A stretch of DNA of 46,501 bases from Limisphaerales bacterium (GTDB lineage Bacteria > Verrucomicrobiota > Verrucomicrobiia > Limisphaerales > BOG-1460). The stretch's first letter is position 1. Every line of letters begins with the position of its first letter. The position numbers and the translations under genes are program-made. The notes beneath the pieces were generated by a model. The model did no database searches. It saw nothing but the letters and a program-made list of their open reading frames with translations, and was not told the DNA's origin. The stretch is from assembly GCA_003159675.1 (NCBI GenBank), contig PLQC01000021.1:1-46501 (forward strand). The letters run 5' to 3'. Of this stretch, positions 33,457 through 41,801 are shown one piece after another.

Positions 33457-35211
33457 ATGAAAGCCACTCCCGAGGCGCAAGCTTCACGGACAGGATTGAA
33501 GGGCAAAGCCGTTGTTCCAGGCACCTCTATCTTGCTGGCCGTCACGATCTTTCTGGTTTTCAACTATGCGCTCCGGTGCGACTTCCTGAACTACGATGAT
33601 CCGCAATATTTCTCAACGAATCCTCACGTCCAGGCCGGCCTCACCTGGCCGAATGTGGCTTGGGCACTCACGACCCGGTACGCGAGCAACTGGCATCCGC
33701 TGACATGGCTCTCATTGATGCTGGACGTGGATTTGTTCGGCCCGGGTCCGGCCGGGCCACATTTGACAAACGTGGCGCTCCACGCGGCGAACACGGTGCT
33801 GGTGTTTTTGTTGTTGAAGGGATTGACAGGGGCTCACTGGCGGAGCGCGTTCGTGGCGGCATTGTTTGGATTGCATCCGCTGCACGTCGAATCTGTGGCA
33901 TGGGTGTCGGAGCGGAAGGATGTGCTGAGCGCGTTCTTCGGACTGCTGACGCTGATCACGTATGGACGATACGCGGCGGAGTCCAAGGCCCATGATTTGA
34001 AGTCCAGGGTCTTGTACGGGCTTGCGCTCCTTTTTTTTGTTCTGGGATTGATGAGCAAACCGATGCTGGTGACGCTGCCATTCGTGATGTTGCTGCTGGA
34101 TTGGTGGCCGCTGGGACGGTACCAGCAGGCATCCGACCCACGGCGCCAGCCGCCGCTTCTCCGTCTGGCCGTCGAAAAACTTCCGTTCCTCGCTCTCTGC
34201 GCCGCTTCCTCCGCCGTCACGCTCGTCGCACAAAGGGGGGCGGTCCAGTCGCTCGGATATATCCCCCTGAGTATCCGGACCGTGAACGCCATCGATTCCT
34301 ATGGCCGTTATTTATGGAAAACAATCTGGCCCGTGGATCTGGCAATCCCGTATCCCTACCATGGGTACGGAAATGTTTGGCTGTTTTTTCTGGCGACATC
34401 ATTGCTGCTGGGGATCACCGTGGCCGTGATGCGGTTTGGCCGAGTTTTCCCGTTCCTGCTTGTAGGTTGGCTCTGGTATCTCGGAATGTTGGTCCCCACG
34501 ATCGGGTTGGTGCAGGTGGGGACGCAATCCATGGCCGATCGCTACACCTACCTGCCGCTCATCGGCGTGTTCATCATCGCGGCCTGGGGGGCGGGGGAAT
34601 TCACCAAACGCTGGCGATTGCCGCAGGCCGCTATTTGGTGTGGAGCGTTGCTGATCCTTTCCTTGTGCACGTCGCGCACGCTCGACCAGCTTGCGTATTG
34701 GAAGAACAGCGGAACCCTCTTCGGGCACTCGATCGAGGTAACCCGGGTCAACGATGTCGCCCAGTACAACCTCGGCTTCTACTGCGCCGGCCGGGGCGAG
34801 CTGGATGAAGCGATGAATCACTACCTGGAAGCCATCCGGATCAATCCCAGTTACGATGACGCCCTCAACAATCTCGGAGTGGCCCTGGCCATGGAAGGGC
34901 AGACGGACGAAGCCATCGCAAGGATTCGGGAATCCATTCGATACGCTCCGAGGAAGGCGGACGCATATTACAACCTGGGAAACGTCTTTGTCATGCAACA
35001 CAAGCTGGACGATGCCGCCAATGCCTACACGGAAGCCCTCCGGCTCAAACCGGACTATCCGGAGGCGCACAACAATATTGGCAACATTTACGCCATGCAG
35101 GGCCGGCGCGACCTGGCGGTCGAGCACTACCGCGAGGCGCTGCGGTTGAATCCGAAGCATGAAGGGGCCAGGCGGGCCTTGAACGCTCTCGGAGCGGCGC
35201 CCGGGGAGTGA
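33457..35211 (+). CDS. TMTC-like GT-C membrane protein with C-terminal TPRs
   Basis: 584 residues. The N-terminal 400 residues carry about ten membrane helices with LNYDDPQYFSTN (acidic pair in the first outer loop), ASNWHPLTWLSLMLDV, LHPLHVESVAWVSERKDVL and LGLMSKPMLVTLPF, the usual signature of bacterial TMTC-like proteins. The last ~150 residues contain about four TPRs. It is probably a polyprenyl-phosphate sugar transferase acting on exported proteins. ATG 33457 is chosen because the membrane domain starts soon after it; the frame is open 117 bp further, but that segment is Arg/His-rich with no family resemblance. The intact family features make it the best reference for the relic at 30195-30556. 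Confidence 0.82.
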   Translation: MKATPEAQASRTGLKGKAVVPGTSILLAVTIFLVFNYALRCDFLNYDDPQYFSTNPHVQAGLTWPNVAWALTTRYASNWHPLTWLSLMLDVDLFGPGPAGPHLTNVALHAANTVLVFLLLKGLTGAHWRSAFVAALFGLHPLHVESVAWVSERKDVLSAFFGLLTLITYGRYAAESKAHDLKSRVLYGLALLFFVLGLMSKPMLVTLPFVMLLLDWWPLGRYQQASDPRRQPPLLRLAVEKLPFLALCAASSAVTLVAQRGAVQSLGYIPLSIRTVNAIDSYGRYLWKTIWPVDLAIPYPYHGYGNVWLFFLATSLLLGITVAVMRFGRVFPFLLVGWLWYLGMLVPTIGLVQVGTQSMADRYTYLPLIGVFIIAAWGAGEFTKRWRLPQAAIWCGALLILSLCTSRTLDQLAYWKNSGTLFGHSIEVTRVNDVAQYNLGFYCAGRGELDEAMNHYLEAIRINPSYDDALNNLGVALAMEGQTDEAIARIRESIRYAPRKADAYYNLGNVFVMQHKLDDAANAYTEALRLKPDYPEAHNNIGNIYAMQGRRDLAVEHYREALRLNPKHEGARRALNALGAAPGE

Positions 35212-35245
35212 TGCCCCGGAATCCGGGGCCGGCGCCAAAAAACCA

Positions 35246-35273
35246 GTGCACTATTATCAAATTCATTCGCACA
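35246..35273 (+). promoter_or_regulatory. 28-bp motif copy D, upstream of third GH28 gene
   Basis: Blocks GTGC, TCAA and CGCA (one change) at exact 11-bp steps. It ends 45 bp before ATG 35319, the closest spacing of the set. It lies within the longest possible open frame of that gene, an argument for the later start. Confidence 0.6.
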
Positions 35274-35318
35274 AGTTTTAATTTCCCATGCCGGGCGCTC
35301 GGGCTATCCTTGGACGCA

Positions 35319-36734
35319 ATGACTTCCAATTCACGGCGTTCCTGGATTCCACGGTTGAATATCACGGTCTCCGTCCTTTTTGCCGCTTTCATCGTCAAAG
35401 CCGGCGCCGAGGCGCTCCCGGACGAAGCCGGGGCGAAGGCGGCGTCTGAGGCCGCCACGCAGGCCTGGTCCGGGGTGCCGGAGATCCTTGCGCGGATCGT
35501 GCCGCCGGTCTTTCCCGCTCGCGACTTCGGGGTGACGAATTTCGGAGCGATCGCCGACGGTGCGACGGACTGCACCGAAGCGTTCCGACGCGCCATCGAG
35601 GCGTGCCATGACGCCGGCGGCGGGCGGGTGGTGGTTCCGCGCGGCACCTTCCTGACGGGCGCCATTCATCTCCGGAGCAACGTGAATCTTCACCTGGAAA
35701 AAGGCGCGACCCTCCGGTTCAGCACCGATCCCCGGAAATACCTGCCGGTCGTTTTCACACGCTATGAATGTACCGAGGTGATGAATTACTCGCCCTTCAT
35801 TTACGCGTTGGGACAGGAGAACGTCGCCATCACCGGCGAAGGCACTCTCGACGGCCAGGGGTCGGCAGGGGTCTGGTATCAATGGAAGAAGACCGACGAC
35901 GCCAACCGTCTGGTGCGGATGGGACAGCAGGGCGTCCCCGTGAAACAACGCATTTTTGGCGAAGGACATCATCTGCGCCCCAATTTCATTGAGCCCGCGC
36001 GCTGTCGCAATGTCCTCATCGAAGGCGTGCACATCACGAATTCACCCATGTGGGTGCTGCACCCGCTTTACTCCACCAACCTCACGGTGCGAAATGTGAC
36101 CGTCGAGACCAAGGGCCCGAACACGGACGGATGCGACCCCGATTCCTGCACCGATGTGCTGATCCAGAATTGCTCGTTCAGCGACGGCGACGATTGCATC
36201 GCCATCAAGTCGGGGCGTGACGCGGACGGGCGCCGGGTGAACATTCCCTGTCAAAATCTGGTGATCCGGGACTGTGTATTCAAGGAAGGCCACGGCGGGG
36301 TGGCGATGGGGAGTGAGACGTCCGGAGGCATCCGGAACGTGTTCGCGGAGAATTGCCGCTTCGACAGTTCGGATCTCGATGCGGCCATGCGTTTCAAGAC
36401 CAATCCGGCCCGGGGCGGGTTCATCGAGAACGTCTATTTGCGGAACTGCTCGGTGAAAACCGCGAAGGTGGGGATCCACATGACCATGCGGTATGGGAGC
36501 AGCGGGGCGCGGGATGGCGATTCCATCCCGGTTGTGAGAAACATTGATATTCGGGATTCGACCTTTGGCGATCTGACCAGGCAGGCGGTGTTCATCGAGG
36601 GCTATTCCCCATCGATCCAGATCACGGATGTGACGATCGCCCACTGCGAATTCCTGAAGTCCCGGGGCGCCAGTTACATGACCAATACCAGCCGGGTGCA
36701 TGTGATTGCCACCCGGGGAAGCGGCATAGAATAA
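35319..36734 (+). CDS. Secreted GH28 glycoside hydrolase
   Basis: 471 residues: signal peptide ([20 protein letters not shown]), about 45 Ala/Glu-rich residues, then a GH28 domain opening [12 protein letters not shown]. Catalytic motifs are [34 protein letters not shown] and AMRFKTN (RFK in place of RIK). The [18 protein letters not shown] form with an insertion in the middle ([14 protein letters not shown]) is typical of exo-polygalacturonases and rhamnogalacturonan galacturonohydrolases. ATG 35319 is chosen over an upstream ATG at 35208 because it opens into the signal peptide and leaves the 28-bp motif upstream. It lies between a TMTC-like gene and the pseudopilin gene. Confidence 0.9.
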   Translation: MTSNSRRSWIPRLNITVSVLFAAFIVKAGAEALPDEAGAKAASEAATQAWSGVPEILARIVPPVFPARDFGVTNFGAIADGATDCTEAFRRAIEACHDAGGGRVVVPRGTFLTGAIHLRSNVNLHLEKGATLRFSTDPRKYLPVVFTRYECTEVMNYSPFIYALGQENVAITGEGTLDGQGSAGVWYQWKKTDDANRLVRMGQQGVPVKQRIFGEGHHLRPNFIEPARCRNVLIEGVHITNSPMWVLHPLYSTNLTVRNVTVETKGPNTDGCDPDSCTDVLIQNCSFSDGDDCIAIKSGRDADGRRVNIPCQNLVIRDCVFKEGHGGVAMGSETSGGIRNVFAENCRFDSSDLDAAMRFKTNPARGGFIENVYLRNCSVKTAKVGIHMTMRYGSSGARDGDSIPVVRNIDIRDSTFGDLTRQAVFIEGYSPSIQITDVTIAHCEFLKSRGASYMTNTSRVHVIATRGSGIE

Positions 36735-36741
36735 GGGTTCG

Positions 36742-36769
36742 GTGCACTTTTTTCAATTTTATTTGCAGA
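36742..36769 (+). promoter_or_regulatory. 28-bp motif copy C, upstream of pseudopilin gene
   Basis: Blocks GTGC, TCAA and TGCA followed by GA, with a T6 run: the closest match to the consensus. It begins seven bases after the GH28 stop codon and ends 90 bp before ATG 36860. Confidence 0.7.
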
Positions 36770-36859
36770 CTGGACCTGTTGCCTGACGCACTTCCCGGGA
36801 TTACCTTGGTACCAGCAAACACAGCTTATATCGAATCGGCCCGGACAAACCCGAAGTTT

Positions 36860-37735
36860 ATGGATTCAGAAATCGACCTTTCGACCCATCAGGCGTCTTT
36901 CGCGCCTGGCCAGCGAGGCACCTCGCGTCGTTCACTCAGATCGCTCAACGCGTTCACTCTCATCGAATTGCTCGTCGTAATCGCCATCATTGCGATCCTG
37001 GCTGCGTTGCTCCTTCCCGCTCTATCGAAAGCCAGAGCCAAAGCGTACCAGGCCAACTGTCTCTCCAATTTCAGGCAGATGGGGGCCGCGTTGCGGATGC
37101 GTATCGATGACAACGACGACTGGCTTCCGCCGGGTCCGATTACTCCGACCACGAGTCCGACCTGTCTTGCCGTGGATCAGACACCCACCTATGCAAGTCC
37201 GCTCAACAGCTCCTCGAATTATAGAAAGTGGCTGCCTTATTATCTGGCGACATATCTGAACCTGCCGGCGCCTACCGATTTGAGTGCCACGGACGTTAAG
37301 GCGGTCAAGGTCTTCATTTGTCCCGGCTATGCCAGAGGCATGCCCGGGAACGCTGTCAACGGCAGCTATCGCCCCGATATAGACAACAACCCCGCTCCCT
37401 ACGCCCACGCATTTTGTTACTCGGTGACGAGAACGAATGACTACCCGAATTCGCTGCTTGCCTCTCACGGTCTTGGAATGCCATTCGGCAAAGAAAATGC
37501 AGCGGCTCCATGGGATCAACCCATCAAATTGTCCCAGCTCCAGAGCGCAGGTTCACCGAGCGATATCTGGGCGGTCGCAGACATTGATACGAATTGTCTG
37601 GCCACTCCGACTTCGGTGGGCACCGATCTTCCTTATATGGCGAAAAATGCGGTCCATGGCGGCAACATCCGGAATTTCCTCTATTTCGATTTCCATGCCG
37701 CGTCCAGGCAGGTGCCCACGACGAGCGCGTACTGA
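36860..37735 (+). CDS. Type II secretion/pilin-like protein with prepilin signal
   Basis: 291 residues. A basic leader is followed by the prepilin N-terminal methylation motif [24 protein letters not shown] (cleavage before the Phe expected), a long amphipathic helix ([17 protein letters not shown]) and a globular domain. The C-terminus has [15 protein letters not shown], a variant of the H-X9-DG element common to large pseudopilin families in Verrucomicrobiota and Planctomycetota; here the Gly is Phe. Such proteins are thought to form pseudopili or surface fibres that aid secretion or substrate binding. ATG 36860 is preferred over a TTG at 36779. The shared motif upstream suggests co-expression with the pectinases. 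Confidence 0.85.
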   Translation: MDSEIDLSTHQASFAPGQRGTSRRSLRSLNAFTLIELLVVIAIIAILAALLLPALSKARAKAYQANCLSNFRQMGAALRMRIDDNDDWLPPGPITPTTSPTCLAVDQTPTYASPLNSSSNYRKWLPYYLATYLNLPAPTDLSATDVKAVKVFICPGYARGMPGNAVNGSYRPDIDNNPAPYAHAFCYSVTRTNDYPNSLLASHGLGMPFGKENAAAPWDQPIKLSQLQSAGSPSDIWAVADIDTNCLATPTSVGTDLPYMAKNAVHGGNIRNFLYFDFHAASRQVPTTSAY

Positions 37736-37867
37736 CGTTCCTCCAAGCGCCCGAGGACTTGAGGCGATGCGCGGCAGCGTTGCTGTCGCGCGTGCGCTGT
37801 ACAGAAAACCATGAAGAAGCGCCTGGCGGACCAGCCGACGTGAGCGCTGGCCGGGGCCTTCAACAAG

Positions 37868-40267
37868 ATGGACATTCATCCGCACGATCATGGCGCTTTT
37901 GAAGGAACTTCGTGGTCTGCCTTATGGCGATCGGTGCGGATACGCGGCTGTCTTTGGGTAGCGGCGCTTGCCGGGGTCCTGTTCGTGTTGCTTCACGGAT
38001 CGCTCTTCGGCGGAAAGGGATTGGTGCCGGCCGATGGGGTTCTGGACTACCCTCCCTGGAACTCAGCGGAGCGTCCGTCCAATTACCTGTTGGCGGACCA
38101 GTACAACGTCTTCGTCCCCCAGCACGAGTTCATGCATCAGAGGTTTCTGCTGGGAGAATTCCCGCTATGGAATCCGTATCTGGGCTGCGGCGTGCCCAAT
38201 TTGGCGTCGATGCAGAGTGGATTGCTTTCTCCCATCCAGTTGTTCCTGTTGCCGATCGATCCCTTTTATGCAAGCGGGCTGGCGGCTTTCCTGAAGCTCT
38301 TTCTCGCCGGTTTTTTTACCTTCGTGTACCTCCGTCTTCTGGGGGCGTCCCATGCCGCCGCCTTTCTTTCCGGCATGGTGTTTTCCCTCTGCGGATTCAT
38401 GATCGTCTGGTTGGGGCATCCGCACGTCAATTGTGCGATGTGGCTTCCGCTCCTGCTTTACTTCGTCGAAAAAACGTTCCGCTCGGGAAGCCCGGGACTG
38501 TTCACCGCAGCGGCGTTGCGGCCATGGGTCGGCCTTGCGGTGACATTTGGGTTCATGTTCCTTGGGGGGCATCTCCCGACCGCAATCCATCTCACGATTG
38601 GTGTGACGATCTATTTTCTCTTTCGCCTGTCATTCAACCCGAAGAAGCAACCTTTCCGGCGCCTGGCGCTCCTGGCATCTGCGCTGGTGGCAGGGTTGTT
38701 CGTGGCGGCGCCGCAGATCGTTCCGTACTTGGAGTATTATCGGCAAAGCTCCAGCGGCCTGGCCTCGGATGCGCTTCATCGCTGGGCGACGCATCTCGCA
38801 CCCGGCGCATTGATCCACTTTCTCCTGCCCAACTTTTCGGGCAATCCGGCGGTCGGGTTCGAGGACTTGCCCAGACTGTTGGGATTGGGAGCACCCGACA
38901 ATTTTAACGAATGTACGAGTTACGTCGGGATCCTGCCGCTCTTCCTCGCATTCTATGCGGCATGCCGCCGTCGGTGCCGGTTCACCGTCTTTTATTCATG
39001 CGCGACAGTGGGATCGATGCTGTTTGTGCTGGGGGTCCCTCCGCTGCCCACACTGATCCGGGCGGTGCCGATCCTCTGCGATATCAATCAAACGCGGCTG
39101 CTGTTGTTCACTGCATTCAGCGTGGCCGTGCTCGCCGGGTTGGGCTGGGATACGTTGAGTCGAGAGGAGAATCGATCCAATGCGGTTTGGGTCGCGATGG
39201 GTTTCTTTGGCCTAATCGCTGCCGTGCTCCTCTGGCTCTGGAATGCGATCTCACCCGGATTCCACGGGTTGGATCCAGGTCACCGGACATTCCTCGTGCG
39301 GCAGTTCCTTGTGCTGTTGGGGGGAGTGGTCGCGTCAGGCGTCCTTGTTCTGCAAACCGCTTCCCGGGGGCGAAGGCTTGCCGGGACGATCTGTTTGTGC
39401 TGGACCGCATTCGATCTGCTTTGGTTTGGCATGGGATACAACCCGTCAATCCCACGCGACCGTTACTATCCTCGCGTTGAGGCGATCAAATGGCTGCAGA
39501 AGGATCCTTCGGTCTTCAGGGTTTTTGGCGGTGGGGTCGTCCTTGCCCCCAATACGGCCTCCGTTTTCGGTCTGAGCGATGCCCGAGGTTATGATTTCAT
39601 GAGCGTGAGGCGCTACGAAGAGCTCATCACCGGGAGCGCGGGCAATTTCTTCTTCTATCGAGACGCCAATTCATTTCCCAAGGGCTTCCAACTCCTGAAT
39701 GTAAAATACGTGCTCTTGCCCAAGCCGCTCCCGTTGAACCCGGAACTCTTCCAACTGGTCTATTCAAACGAAATAGCCATTTATCGCAACACAGCCTGTC
39801 GGGAACGGGCTCTCGCCGTTCTGAACTATCAGGTTGACAGCGATCCGGCTTCCCTCCTTCTGCGGGTTCACCCGCGGAGCTTCGACCCGGCCGCCGTGTT
39901 GATGCTCGAAAAGGAGCCGGAAAGCATCGAGCCTTCGCATGGAACAACAAGCGCGGCTTCCGATGTGGACTCCTCCGCAACGATCAGCTCCTACAAACCG
40001 GATGAGGTCACCATTGAGGCCTCATCGCCCCAGCCCGGCTTTGTCCTCCTGCTCGACACCTATTTCCCCGGGTGGTCGGCGCGCGTGAACGGCCACCCGG
40101 CGCGGATATATCGCGCCGATTACAGTTTCCGCGCGGTCGCGATCCCGTCGGGAAAGTCAACCGTCTGCTTCTCGTACCGGCCCATGAGCCTGTTTATCGG
40201 CGGGGCGCTCTCTGCGATGAGCTTGCTGACGATGGGCGCAGCCTGTTTCCTGCCGCGGACTCGATAG
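37868..40267 (+). CDS. YfhO-like polytopic membrane protein
   Basis: 799 residues with about a dozen membrane helices in the first ~520, then a soluble C-terminal part (DVDSSATISSYKPDEVTIEASSPQPGFVLLLDTYFPGWSARVNG region) and a final membrane pair. The opening (DGVLDYPPWNS ... LADQYNVFVPQHEFMHQRFLLGEFPLWNPY) is typical of YfhO-type bacterial GT-C proteins, which attach sugars to cell-envelope polymers in Firmicutes. Here the acceptor is unknown. It is a single gene, 132 bp after the pseudopilin, ended by a hairpin shared with the convergent gene. The gap 37736-37867 shows no motif copy. Confidence 0.8.
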   Translation: MDIHPHDHGAFEGTSWSALWRSVRIRGCLWVAALAGVLFVLLHGSLFGGKGLVPADGVLDYPPWNSAERPSNYLLADQYNVFVPQHEFMHQRFLLGEFPLWNPYLGCGVPNLASMQSGLLSPIQLFLLPIDPFYASGLAAFLKLFLAGFFTFVYLRLLGASHAAAFLSGMVFSLCGFMIVWLGHPHVNCAMWLPLLLYFVEKTFRSGSPGLFTAAALRPWVGLAVTFGFMFLGGHLPTAIHLTIGVTIYFLFRLSFNPKKQPFRRLALLASALVAGLFVAAPQIVPYLEYYRQSSSGLASDALHRWATHLAPGALIHFLLPNFSGNPAVGFEDLPRLLGLGAPDNFNECTSYVGILPLFLAFYAACRRRCRFTVFYSCATVGSMLFVLGVPPLPTLIRAVPILCDINQTRLLLFTAFSVAVLAGLGWDTLSREENRSNAVWVAMGFFGLIAAVLLWLWNAISPGFHGLDPGHRTFLVRQFLVLLGGVVASGVLVLQTASRGRRLAGTICLCWTAFDLLWFGMGYNPSIPRDRYYPRVEAIKWLQKDPSVFRVFGGGVVLAPNTASVFGLSDARGYDFMSVRRYEELITGSAGNFFFYRDANSFPKGFQLLNVKYVLLPKPLPLNPELFQLVYSNEIAIYRNTACRERALAVLNYQVDSDPASLLLRVHPRSFDPAAVLMLEKEPESIEPSHGTTSAASDVDSSATISSYKPDEVTIEASSPQPGFVLLLDTYFPGWSARVNGHPARIYRADYSFRAVAIPSGKSTVCFSYRPMSLFIGGALSAMSLLTMGAACFLPRTR

Positions 40268-40284
40268 GGCCCAAAAGAATGGAA

Positions 40285-40318
40285 AAAGCCCCGATATTGT
40301 CGCCAATACCGGGGCTTT
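40285..40318. terminator. Shared terminator between convergent genes
   Basis: A 14-bp stem with one mismatch (arms 40285-40298 and 40305-40318, loop GTCGCC). Read on the minus strand it ends GGGGCTTTTT, a good intrinsic terminator for the gene at 40349-41491. On the plus strand only CTTT follows, so it is weaker for the YfhO-like gene. Confidence 0.8.
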
Positions 40319-40348
40319 GAACCCCAAATAACTAAACGCCAGCCCGCT

Positions 40349-41491
40349 TTAGGGACTGGAGATTCGGTAGAAGCTCGAACTTGCAGTGGCAGTCGTGTCC
40401 GTCCACGAGAGCGAAGTTCTCAGGGAGCCTCCGACTGGATAGCCTGTGACAAGCACGGGCCAGGAAGAGGAGGGCGCTGTTGCGGTTCCCAGGGCGTTTG
40501 TCCTCAACACGCTGTAGCTGTAGCCGGCGCTGGCGTTCCACGTGATGATATTCGTGCCCGCATTGAGCCGCGCGATATGGGTGATCTGCGGCGCGGCTGG
40601 CACGATGGGAAGCACGTCCACTTCGAACGAGGTGAGTTGGAACCCTGCCGCGGTTACGCTGGAAGCACCCGGGCGAATTGCAAACGTGTCGAAGTTGGTG
40701 TACGCGTAATTTGTGTCTGTGACGGTTTGCGTGATAGCCCCGTTGGTAAGCCCGGTTCCGATGACAGTCGTGCTGATCGTGGTGGTGTTTGTGGCAGTAT
40801 GGGCCACGGTTAAAATCAAGGTATAAGGGATATTGTCTCCAAAGCCGGGGTCGTTCGTAGTCCCACCACCGTTACCACCAACTTGGTCGGCATCCGACGT
40901 TGTTTGAAACAGGCTGTCACCGTCGTCATTATTCACATTGGTAAATGCAAGAATCTGCAGCGGGGCCACATTGAAAAAGTCTGCCATCTGCATGTTTTGA
41001 GCGTAACCCAGGAGCCCTATTTGCCGGATGCTCGACCCGGTGCCGTTCGTAAAGGGCAATTGGAGGGGTCCCGCGTAGACGATCCCCCAGCGAAATCCGC
41101 GATGGGTGGAGACGATTGCTTGAGGCTGCACATTCGAGAAGGTGAGAGTTGCAACCGTCCGAATCTGCTGGCCCACCGCGAGGGAGACTTGATCGTTTGT
41201 ATCCAGGTTGTTGGTATCTGTAAAATAATTCCACAGCGTAAGAGAACCTCCCGACGAGGGCGCCGTAAAGAAGAGCGATCCGCTCAGCCCATAGTATGCG
41301 CTGTCTTTTGAAGACGACCAGCCGACGGTATAGGGCAGGTTTTGATTCGTCTGGAGGATGCTGTAATTGGTGCCGGTGTCGGGCCAGTTTGTTTGGTTGA
41401 CAATGACGGTGGCTGATACGGCCAGTGTTGAACCGAGCAGAGCCAGGAGGGTCAGGAGTTTTGGGGCTACTTTTTTCATACGGTCAGTCAT
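40349..41491 (-). CDS. Secreted protein sharing the pectate lyase N-terminal domain
   Basis: 380 residues: signal peptide (LLTLLALLGSTLAVSA), a ~270-residue beta-rich domain and a C-terminal ~75-residue module ending SSSFYRISSP. The main domain matches residues 25-278 of the pectate lyase at 23285: QTNQNLPYTVGWSSS aligns with RTNQNLPTDSAWFVSS near the start, and TNFDTFAIRPGASS with FNFDGIALRPSGSG near the end, followed by EVDVLP and RVELVP. No enzyme motif is visible, so it may be a binding or surface-attachment protein; it has no PEP-CTERM tail. The start could be 41491 or the Met four codons later. Motif copy G lies 146 bp upstream on the same strand, and a good terminator follows. Confidence 0.8.
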   Translation of the reverse strand: MTDRMKKVAPKLLTLLALLGSTLAVSATVIVNQTNWPDTGTNYSILQTNQNLPYTVGWSSSKDSAYYGLSGSLFFTAPSSGGSLTLWNYFTDTNNLDTNDQVSLAVGQQIRTVATLTFSNVQPQAIVSTHRGFRWGIVYAGPLQLPFTNGTGSSIRQIGLLGYAQNMQMADFFNVAPLQILAFTNVNNDDGDSLFQTTSDADQVGGNGGGTTNDPGFGDNIPYTLILTVAHTATNTTTISTTVIGTGLTNGAITQTVTDTNYAYTNFDTFAIRPGASSVTAAGFQLTSFEVDVLPIVPAAPQITHIARLNAGTNIITWNASAGYSYSVLRTNALGTATAPSSSWPVLVTGYPVGGSLRTSLSWTDTTATASSSFYRISSP

Positions 41492-41637
41492 TAATTGTTA
41501 TGCAAACCCACTCCTGAGGGGCGAGCCGTCCCAATAATTTGATCCACGCTCAGACAGGAATCCGGTTTGTTCATCGCTTTTCGCTTTGGTCACCCAAATT
41601 TATATCAGATGCCGGTGCCAATCGTCAGCCCCTTTTT

Positions 41638-41665
41638 GTTGCAAACATGCTTGAAAAATGGGCAC
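41638..41665 (-). promoter_or_regulatory. 28-bp motif copy G, between secreted protein and XylR-type regulator
   Basis: On the minus strand: GTGC, TCAA and TGCA at exact 11-bp steps with a T5 run. It ends 146 bp before the start of the minus-strand secreted protein and is also 136 bp before the divergent regulator gene, so it could control either or both. The rest of this ~310-bp gap shows no other feature. Confidence 0.65.
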
Positions 41666-41801
41666 TCAAAGCGCGCGCATTAGGAATTGTAACCCCCGCG
41701 GTGCCTGAAAACCCACATAACACGGCCCATTTGCTTCAATTGTCCGCCTCCATCCCGCCGCGGCCAATCCGCCGGCGCCCGACCGTTTCCGTTAAAAACA
41801 G

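Noticed and set aside
10903-41665. Reading the 28-bp motif as a sigma-54 promoter
   Set aside because: The last block resembles the TTGCA -12 element, but the GG of the -24 element is never present; TC stands there in all copies.
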